DNA of 64,000 bases, taken from Oscillospiraceae bacterium (GTDB taxonomy: Bacteria; Bacillota; Clostridia; Oscillospirales; Oscillospiraceae). Below the pieces are notes generated by a model. That model made no database searches and was not told where the DNA came from. It saw nothing but the letters and a program-made list of their open reading frames with translations. Shown one piece after another: positions 58,404 to 64,000 of the stretch. Position numbers and translations under genes: made by a program. Each line of letters starts with the position of its first letter. The first letter of the stretch is position 1. The stretch spans positions 27,867 to 91,866 of the forward strand of contig CACWLG010000001.1 of the NCBI GenBank assembly GCA_902761635.1, given 5' to 3'.

Positions 58404-59162
58404 TTACGCGCTCTTTATGATCGTCAGGCTGTCAACGATATCGTCGACCGAGGAGATGACCAGCTTGAGCTCCTCGGCGTAGTCGCCCTCGGGCAGGGTC
58501 TTGCCGTCAGTCTCATAGTGGCAGCAGAGGAAGAAGCTGCGCTCGCCGTCCATGGCGATCTTCTCCACGCGCCCGGCATCCAGGGGCATGTCGTAATATT
58601 TCTCATAAGCCTCGTTCAACTCCGCAAAGTCCTTGCCGCCGCCTACGGAGAAGACAGAGAAAATGCGCACATTGCTGCCGGTAAACTCGCGGATGTCCTC
58701 GGGCTGGGCATTTTTGTATGTGAAGATGGCGTTATACAGAGCGTCATAGCGCTCCAGCGGCACCGCGTTGTAGTCAAGCTCAAGCTCGCGGATACCGTCC
58801 TCTTCCTTCAGGTCGACTCCATTGAAGGAGATCGTGCCCTTGAGCTCTGTCAGAGCCTCAGGCAAGCGCAGAGAAAAGCCCATGTCCGCAAAGTCGATCT
58901 GCCGGCCTTTCTCGGGCGCGGGCATCTCAGGCGCGTGGACGGGCTCCGCCGGAAGACTCTCCTCAATGGCGGGGACAGGGTCCTCAACAGGGAGTCCCGC
59001 TGTCGAAGCGCTCTCCGCTGCCGCCGGGGCGGACGCCGTCGGCGGCGCCTGCAGATCTTCCCGGGGCGTGCCCTCCGCTGTGTCCCCGCCCACGGCGAGA
59101 GCGGCACAGCCAAGGGAGAGCAGCATCACAAGCATCAGTATCAAAGCGATCGATTTTTTCAT
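58404..59162 (-). CDS. Secreted or membrane-anchored protein of unknown function
   Basis: 252 residues from ATG 59162 (AAGGAGG). Signal peptide MKKSIALILMLVMLLSLGCAALA; C20 gives only a poor lipobox, so Sec signal I cleavage after ALA is as likely. An Ala/Pro/Glu linker follows to about residue 90, then a folded domain (DFADMGFSLRLPEALTELKG to the end) of a kind seen in many Clostridia secreted proteins but with no known activity. It stands alone, convergent with psd. Confidence 0.7.
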   Translation of the reverse strand: MKKSIALILMLVMLLSLGCAALAVGGDTAEGTPREDLQAPPTASAPAAAESASTAGLPVEDPVPAIEESLPAEPVHAPEMPAPEKGRQIDFADMGFSLRLPEALTELKGTISFNGVDLKEEDGIRELELDYNAVPLERYDALYNAIFTYKNAQPEDIREFTGSNVRIFSVFSVGGGKDFAELNEAYEKYYDMPLDAGRVEKIAMDGERSFFLCCHYETDGKTLPEGDYAEELKLVISSVDDIVDSLTIIKSA

Positions 59163-59273
59163 CTGTGTTCCTCCTTGCTTCATGCAGCAAAACAGTTTTT
59201 GTATCATCCCATATATTTTGGGCGCGAAGACTAATCGAATAAGCTCGCTCAGGATCGTTTCCCGGCTCGTGCC

Positions 59274-59822
59274 TCAGAACAGGCTTCCGGTGAGCAGGGT
59301 CATCAGCAGCTTTTCCAGCTCCTCCGCCGTACCGGTGTAGCCCTGCAGGGCATAGCGGCGGGCCAGGAAGGCGATCCCCCCGGCATAGAAGCTCCCCGCG
59401 TAGGCTCGCAGGCAGGGGTCGATGCCGGGCAGGAAGCACTCACAGCAGTCCATCGCTTCAAAGAAACTGTCCACCAGCAGGTATTCGAGCTTGTTTTCCA
59501 CCAGGAGCTTGATCAGGTCCCGGTTTCTGAGCAGGTACTCGCTGTAGCTCCGGCAGAGCCAATGCAGGGCGCTCATCCTCCCGCCGGTCTCCGGCGGCTG
59601 CGTGATGTCCGGACTGCCGCAGGCGTTGTTCTGCAGGGTAAAGACGATCACATTCTCCCGGCTGGTGAAGAGGCTGTAGAAGGTCTGGCGCGAGATGCCC
59701 GCCGTTTTGCAGAGCTCGCTGATCGTGATCTGCGTATAGGGCTTCTCCCGGATCAGCGCCATCATGGCCCCGGCGATCTGCCGCTGGGACTGAAGCGCCG
59801 TTTTGTTGCTGCCGCGATACAT
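59274..59822 (-). CDS. TetR/AcrR-family regulator
   Basis: 182 residues. N-terminal helix-turn-helix KTALQSQRQIAGAMMAL, then KPYTQITISELCKTAGISRQTFYSLF (typical TetR, shown in pieces). The C-terminal ligand domain is helical with several Cys (DCCECFLPG). AGGGAG precedes the ATG. The neighbours are membrane acyl- and glycosyltransferases; a link is not proven. Confidence 0.9.
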   Translation of the reverse strand: MYRGSNKTALQSQRQIAGAMMALIREKPYTQITISELCKTAGISRQTFYSLFTSRENVIVFTLQNNACGSPDITQPPETGGRMSALHWLCRSYSEYLLRNRDLIKLLVENKLEYLLVDSFFEAMDCCECFLPGIDPCLRAYAGSFYAGGIAFLARRYALQGYTGTAEELEKLLMTLLTGSLF

Positions 59823-59894
59823 GCTTTCTCCCTCTTTCCCTCTGTGTCAGAATATCGCTTGATTATACCAAGCATCCTGGACAGCTGTCAAGGT

Positions 59895-60908
59895 TCACGA
59901 TACCAGCTTTCTGAGTCCCGGGACCTTCAGCAGCACCCAGGTCAGAGCCATGGGCAGAAGCAGGAAGCAGAGATAGCAAAGGGGATAGAGCCAGAGGGCG
60001 CTGAACCTTGTCAGATCCCAGTGCCGGCTGCGCACGGTGTCCAGGAACAGCGGATGCAGCAGGTACACACCGAAGGAGCAGACCGAGAAGGTCTTCACAA
60101 AGCCCTCAAGCCGGGGCGGCAGTGCCTCAATGCGCTTGCAGGCGCAGAAGACAAAGCAGGCCGTGAGGACAGATGAGAGCGCGAGATCCTCATAAAAGCG
60201 GGCGGAGGGCGCCCCGATGCTGATGGAATAGCGGCGGCTGCCCCAGGCCATCAGCACCACCGCCGCAAGCGCCGCAAGGCCCAGAAGCCCGAGCTGCCTG
60301 TTCGTAAGCTCCCGCTGGTACAAAACCCAGCCCAGCGGCATCATGACAAAATAGCGAAAATAGCCGAAATCATAGGGCTTGATAAGCGCGGCGATCCAGC
60401 CGTTCTCATCGGGAAGGACCTTCAGCGTGCACACCACGCTTACGATCGCGGCAAGCACCAGGGCGCTGCGGGTGACGTTCTCCCGGTTTCCGTACAGCAG
60501 CCCGTGCAGCAGCGCCAGCGCGCAGTAGCTCATGGCCATGGCGGGCAGAAACCAGAGGTGAAAATAGCCCTGCAGCACCAGCTTCCAGAAGTTTTCCCCC
60601 GGCGTCCAGTAGTGGAGAAAGAGAGCGTCGATGCCGTTTAAGACAAGCGACCAGACATAATAGAGAACGAGCATATGCCCCGCCCGCTGCATGTGGCGCT
60701 TGAAATTCAGCTTCTCCCGCCCGAGAAAGAGCGTGCCGCTGACCATGAAGAACAGGAGCACCGAGCTTCTCAACACGATGAACAGCAGATTGTATACCGC
60801 CCAGGCCGGGGACGCCGGGTCAAACTCCCAGAAGAGCATCCCCGTATGCCCCAGCACAACAGCCATGCACGCAAGCACGCGGCAGACATCAAGACTTGCT
60901 TTTCTCAT
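59895..60908 (-). CDS. Membrane acyltransferase (Acyl_transf_3 family)
   Basis: 337 residues with about ten membrane helices. It starts KASLDVCRVLACMAVVLGHTG, with the family histidine and the usual R/LDxxRxxA-like opening. The members put acetyl or other acyl groups on surface sugars (O-antigen, teichoic acid). AAGGAG precedes the ATG. It follows the GtrII-like gene by 12 bp, so both probably decorate the same surface polymer. Confidence 0.88.
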   Translation of the reverse strand: MRKASLDVCRVLACMAVVLGHTGMLFWEFDPASPAWAVYNLLFIVLRSSVLLFFMVSGTLFLGREKLNFKRHMQRAGHMLVLYYVWSLVLNGIDALFLHYWTPGENFWKLVLQGYFHLWFLPAMAMSYCALALLHGLLYGNRENVTRSALVLAAIVSVVCTLKVLPDENGWIAALIKPYDFGYFRYFVMMPLGWVLYQRELTNRQLGLLGLAALAAVVLMAWGSRRYSISIGAPSARFYEDLALSSVLTACFVFCACKRIEALPPRLEGFVKTFSVCSFGVYLLHPLFLDTVRSRHWDLTRFSALWLYPLCYLCFLLLPMALTWVLLKVPGLRKLVS

Positions 60909-60920
60909 GGGCAGGACTCC

Positions 60921-62372
60921 TTACGAAAACTTCACGACGACCACGTCGCCGATCCTCTGCACAGACCCGGCATAGGGATAGACCGGCATCGAGCCCGTAT
61001 CAAGCAGCGCGCACTCCTCCGCAGATGCAAAGGGGATGTCGCAGCCGAGGTAGCGGCTCACGATCAGCTCGGCATAGTCGGTCGCGCCGAGCTCCAGACT
61101 CGGCAGGCTCAGGGGCGCTGCGTCAAAATGCTGGTCAATGTCATACTGCAGCGCAGGGGCCCTGCCCACAATGGCAAGGCGGTCTCCCTCCGAAAAGCCC
61201 GGGGTCTCAAACACGCGGGTGAGCAGGACGGTATAAAAGCTCTTGAGCTCCTCAAAGCGGAGATAGTAGCGCAGATAGAGGGCATTTGCATAGTAAATGT
61301 TCCCGCAGAGAATGAGCGCGAGGGAAAGCGCGCCGAGGCGACGCAGCGCGGGGCCCGGCGGCGGCGTCCACCCGTCCAGCAGCGCCGCGCAGAGAACATA
61401 CAGCGAGGCGAAGCTGTAGAGCGACAGGGAGTGGATATAGCTGTTGTCCGCAAGCAGGAACAGACAGTAGCAGCTCAAGGGGTACAGCAGGAGACACAGG
61501 CCCGTGAGCAGAAGGCTTGCTGTCTCGCCCTTTCTGCGAAGCCGGTACGCCATGGCGATCCCCGCCGCAAGCATCAGCAAAACGTGCACCAGCATCGACA
61601 CGCGGCTATGGACGTAGCCGAAGCGCCCGATCAAAAGCGTTTTGACCCAGGAGCTGTAGACGGACAGCAGACGGCGCGGAAAGCTCTGGGTGTCATTGAT
61701 GACCTCGTGCAGAAGCGGAAAGCCCAGAAGCTTCGAGGCCGTGAGCAGGGCAAGGCCGTAGAGCGCAAGCGACGCGAGCAGCATGGCAAGCATGCTGACC
61801 CCCTCGCGAAAAACCTCCCGCGCGCGCTTTTCCGTGCGGCAGAGCAGGACGATCATGCGCACAACGCAGAGACTCGCCGCGACGGAGAAATAGCCCTGAT
61901 AGATGCTGCAGGAGAAGGCGATGAGCAGCGGGGCAAGGAACCAGCGTCCCTTCTTCCCGGCTGTGAAAACCCGGAGGCCCGCCACCGCGAGCAGCAGGGA
62001 AACGGCATAGGGCGCTGCGGTGAACATGTAGAGCATGGTGCCGGCCTCGGCCGGAAAGCAGACGATGACGCCCGCAAGCAGTACCTGCAGGACGCGGCTT
62101 TGAATCGGAAAAATGCGCAGGATGACACAGACCGCCGCCGCGAGCAGCAGGATGCTCATGAGCCCGTAGATCCAGGGCATGGAGGCGTCCGGCATCACAA
62201 GGCGCATCAGCTCCAGCCCGTAACGGCCGGAGACGGTGGTCGCCCCCTTGCTGAAAAGGCCGACCAGATCGTCCCCCACGGGGATCTTGTTCGTCATGCA
62301 AAAGCCGTAGGCCGCAAGTCCGAAGCCCAACGCCGAGAAGAAGGGCAGGCGGTCCTGTTTGAATCGGTCCAT
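60921..62372 (-). CDS. GtrII-like membrane glucosyltransferase
   Basis: 483 residues from ATG 62372 (GGAGGGCGG region about 14-20 bases upstream). About 11 membrane helices, early acidic MTNKIPVGDDL segment as in GtrII/GT-C enzymes, and a C-terminal outside domain (YAGSVQRIGDVVVVKFS). It would move glucose from a lipid carrier to a surface polymer. An in-frame upstream extension exists but overlaps the PFL gene and lacks a site. It is in the same unit as the acyltransferase. Confidence 0.82.
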   Translation of the reverse strand: MDRFKQDRLPFFSALGFGLAAYGFCMTNKIPVGDDLVGLFSKGATTVSGRYGLELMRLVMPDASMPWIYGLMSILLLAAAVCVILRIFPIQSRVLQVLLAGVIVCFPAEAGTMLYMFTAAPYAVSLLLAVAGLRVFTAGKKGRWFLAPLLIAFSCSIYQGYFSVAASLCVVRMIVLLCRTEKRAREVFREGVSMLAMLLASLALYGLALLTASKLLGFPLLHEVINDTQSFPRRLLSVYSSWVKTLLIGRFGYVHSRVSMLVHVLLMLAAGIAMAYRLRRKGETASLLLTGLCLLLYPLSCYCLFLLADNSYIHSLSLYSFASLYVLCAALLDGWTPPPGPALRRLGALSLALILCGNIYYANALYLRYYLRFEELKSFYTVLLTRVFETPGFSEGDRLAIVGRAPALQYDIDQHFDAAPLSLPSLELGATDYAELIVSRYLGCDIPFASAEECALLDTGSMPVYPYAGSVQRIGDVVVVKFS

Positions 62373-62400
62373 ATTCCTCTGTCCGCCCTCCTTTATAATA

Positions 62401-63756
62401 TCAGTTGCGCAGGCTGTGCAGCGGTGCGGGGATGCGGCCGCCGCGGGCGATAAATTCCGACGCGCCGCCCCGGTGCAGGGGCATGATGGGCGCGCTGCCG
62501 AGAAGGCCGCCGAAGTCCACGCTCTCGCCCACGGTCTTGCCCTTGACGGGGATGATGCGCACGGCGGTGGTCTTGTTGTTGACCATGCCGATGGCAGCCT
62601 CGTCAGCAATGACGGCGGAAATGGTGTCGGCGTCCGTGTCTCCCGGCACGGCGATCATGTCAAGGCCGACCGAGCAGACGCAGGTCATGGCCTCAAGCTT
62701 GTCGATGCAGAGGGTCCCCTCCCGCGCCGAGGCGATCATGCCGGCATCCTCGGACACCGGGATGAAGGCGCCGGAGAGCCCGCCAACATGGGACGACGCC
62801 ATGATGCCGCCCTTTTTGACCGCGTCATTGAGCAGCGCGAGGGCCGCCGTGGTGCCGTGCCCGCCGCAGCGTTCAAGCCCCATGATCTCAAGAATCTCGG
62901 CCACGCTGTCCCCGATGGCGGGGGTGGGAGCCAGCGACAGGTCCACCACGCCGAAGGGCACGCCCAGGCGGCGGGAGGCCTCCCGCGCCACAAGCTCGCC
63001 CATACGGGTGATCTTGAAGGCGGTGCGCTTGATGGTCTCGGCCACCACGTCAAAGCTCTGCCCCTTGCATTCCTTCAGCGCATGCGCCACGACGCCGGGG
63101 CCCGAGACGCCCACATTGATGACCGTCTCCGGTTCGCCGACTCCGTGAAAGGCGCCCGCCATGAAGGGGTTATCCTCCACAGCGTTGGCAAAGACGACAA
63201 GCTTGGCGCAGCCCATATAGCCGCGTTCGGAGGTTTCTTTGATGATTTTGCCCATGAGCGCCACGGCATCCATGTTGATGCCCGCCCGGGTGGAGCCGAC
63301 GTTGACGCTGGCGCAGACAAGGTCGGTGCTGCTCAGGGCCTCGGGCAGGGAGTGAATGAGGCGCAGGTCGCTGCCGGTAAAGCCCTTCTGGGCCAGGGCA
63401 GAGAAGCCGCCGATGAAGTTGACGCCGGTCTCCTTCGCCGCTCGGTCAAGCGCGCGGGCGATAGGGCTGTAGTCCGCCGCGGCGCAGGAGGCCGCCACAA
63501 GGGCGACGGGCGTGACGGAGATGCGCTTGTTCACAATGGGGATGCCGAACTCGTTTTCAATGTCGCAGCCGGTTTTCACCAGGTTTCCGGCGCAGCGGCA
63601 GATCTTGTCATAGATTTTGCGGCAGCAGGCGTCCATGTCCGTGTCGGCGCAGTCCAAAAGGCTGATGCCCATGGTGATGGTACGCACATCCAGGTGCTGC
63701 TGGTTGATCATCTGAATGGTCTGCAGGATCTCGCTGCTGTTGAGAAGATAACTCAT
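62401..63756 (-). CDS. PFL-family protein (DUF711)
   Basis: 451 residues, matching the DUF711/PFL-like family: [25 protein letters not shown] at the start, later [15 protein letters not shown] and [16 protein letters not shown]. The fold resembles glycyl-radical enzymes, but I see no glycyl-radical signature at the C-terminus ([13 protein letters not shown] has no RVxGY). Function unknown; always paired with a small ACT protein, as here (9-bp gap). Confidence 0.92.
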   Translation of the reverse strand: MSYLLNSSEILQTIQMINQQHLDVRTITMGISLLDCADTDMDACCRKIYDKICRCAGNLVKTGCDIENEFGIPIVNKRISVTPVALVAASCAAADYSPIARALDRAAKETGVNFIGGFSALAQKGFTGSDLRLIHSLPEALSSTDLVCASVNVGSTRAGINMDAVALMGKIIKETSERGYMGCAKLVVFANAVEDNPFMAGAFHGVGEPETVINVGVSGPGVVAHALKECKGQSFDVVAETIKRTAFKITRMGELVAREASRRLGVPFGVVDLSLAPTPAIGDSVAEILEIMGLERCGGHGTTAALALLNDAVKKGGIMASSHVGGLSGAFIPVSEDAGMIASAREGTLCIDKLEAMTCVCSVGLDMIAVPGDTDADTISAVIADEAAIGMVNNKTTAVRIIPVKGKTVGESVDFGGLLGSAPIMPLHRGGASEFIARGGRIPAPLHSLRN

Positions 63757-63765
63757 GCCGCCACC

Positions 63766-64000
63766 TCAGACCTTGTGCATGGCATCGAAGATGTCCTGCC
63801 GCTGGATATGCACGTCCAGCCCGCGCTCGCGCCCCTTCTGCTCGAGAAAGCCGCTCAGCTCCGTGAAGGACAGGCCGCAGTCCGTGAGGTCCACCAGCAT
63901 GATCATGGCAAAATACTCCTGCAGCAGGGTCTGGCTGATATCGAGGACGTTGATTTCCTTCTCCGCAAGCAGAGCGGTGATATAGGCAATAATGCCCTTG
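63766..64000 (-). CDS. ACT-domain protein, partial (start outside the window)
   Basis: The last 77 residues are visible and end DIFDAMHKV. The stretch KGIIAYITALLAEKEINVLDISQ and MIMLVDLT match the ACT fold of the UPF0237 type, which binds amino acids and senses small molecules. Typical length is about 90, so roughly 10-15 residues are missing to the right. It is upstream of the PFL/DUF711 gene in one operon. Confidence 0.9.
   Translation of the reverse strand, partial: KGIIAYITALLAEKEINVLDISQTLLQEYFAMIMLVDLTDCGLSFTELSGFLEQKGRERGLDVHIQRQDIFDAMHKV

Noticed and set aside
60675..62453. A 592-codon plus-strand frame rich in R, Q and H
   Set aside because: It is antisense to the GtrII-like and acyltransferase genes and looks like the reverse of membrane helices.
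62401..63756. Active glycyl-radical (pyruvate formate-lyase) enzyme
   Set aside because: No glycyl-radical loop near the C-terminus and no activating enzyme gene next to it; the ACT partner marks the DUF711 family.

Overview
The window looks like a chromosome segment from a GC-rich, low-oxygen Clostridia bacterium, most likely a gut Oscillospiraceae/Ruminococcaceae member. This is inferred from the gene content (Rrf2 regulator, VTC/DUF4956/carbohydrate-binding cluster, DUF6465, YfhO, type-3-like ProS, ACT + PFL/DUF711 pair, small Lar-like protein), from aggag-type ribosome sites, from sigma-A promoters, and from a PssA/Psd pair for phosphatidylethanolamine. I see no rRNA, no CRISPR array and no intact prophage.

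Layout. (1) 1-3260 is the wreck of an integrated mobile element. It is visibly AT-richer than the rest and holds two parM 5' remnants (one fused to a headless tyrosine recombinase), a one-piece Phd-ParE toxin-antitoxin fusion, a small protein/XRE pair with palindromic operators, and a tRNA-Pro whose 3' end faces the element, as at a classic att site. (2) 3.4-15.7 kb is housekeeping and envelope genes: Rrf2, YyaL-like thioredoxin protein plus lipoprotein, TPR + DUF4037, a three-gene serine hydrolase/phosphodiester glycosidase/Lgt-like cluster, a HerA-like ATPase and CdsA. (3) 15.9-17.1 kb is an orphan Card1-type CARF nuclease. (4) 17.2-25.4 kb has the VTC-DUF4956-carbohydrate-binding operon, a membrane/DUF6765 trio, a DUF6465 gene behind a structured leader, a CDF transporter and a hairpin-dense noncoding stretch. 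(5) 25.4-36.6 kb has TrkA/TrkH potassium uptake, MalQ, a D-2-hydroxyacid dehydrogenase, a ROK kinase with D-lyxose isomerase, a FUSC protein fused to a degenerate HAD domain, a putative zinc protease and a Maa-type acetyltransferase.

(6) 36.7-43.4 kb is the most interesting part: two divergent operons that fit together as a fatty-acid processing module. The minus-strand operon encodes a close relative of Propionibacterium (Cutibacterium) acnes polyunsaturated fatty acid isomerase (PAI), a CrtI/RetSat-like FAD oxidoreductase and a ferredoxin-reductase-type electron-transfer flavoprotein with a 2Fe-2S domain. The plus-strand operon encodes an acyl-activating AMP ligase, a dedicated acyl carrier protein and a FatA-type acyl-ACP thioesterase. 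I infer a pathway that isomerises and perhaps saturates unsaturated fatty acids (biohydrogenation). A 159-bp inverted-repeat miniature transposable element with 4-bp target duplications sits at the end of the plus-strand operon; half of a second copy lies at bases 1-94.

(7) 43.6-52.5 kb has PNPOx-like and HIT proteins, a lone type IV pilin behind a ~430-nt leader, a YfhO membrane protein in an AT-richer patch that looks like a recombination mosaic, a DUF1624-type acyltransferase, a voltage-gated-type K+ channel and an aminotransferase. (8) 52.6-53.1 kb is a tRNA cluster (Val-Phe-Gly-Cys). (9) 53.2-64 kb has ProS, a HAAS-type membrane protein that probably starts at ATT, a Lar-like zinc protein, PssA/Psd, a secreted protein, a TetR regulator, two surface-polysaccharide membrane enzymes, and a PFL/DUF711 gene with its ACT partner running off the end. 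A family of palindromic intergenic repeats is scattered near 15.7, 23.7, 33.5 and 58.3 kb. All family names come from reading the protein sequences; no database search was run.
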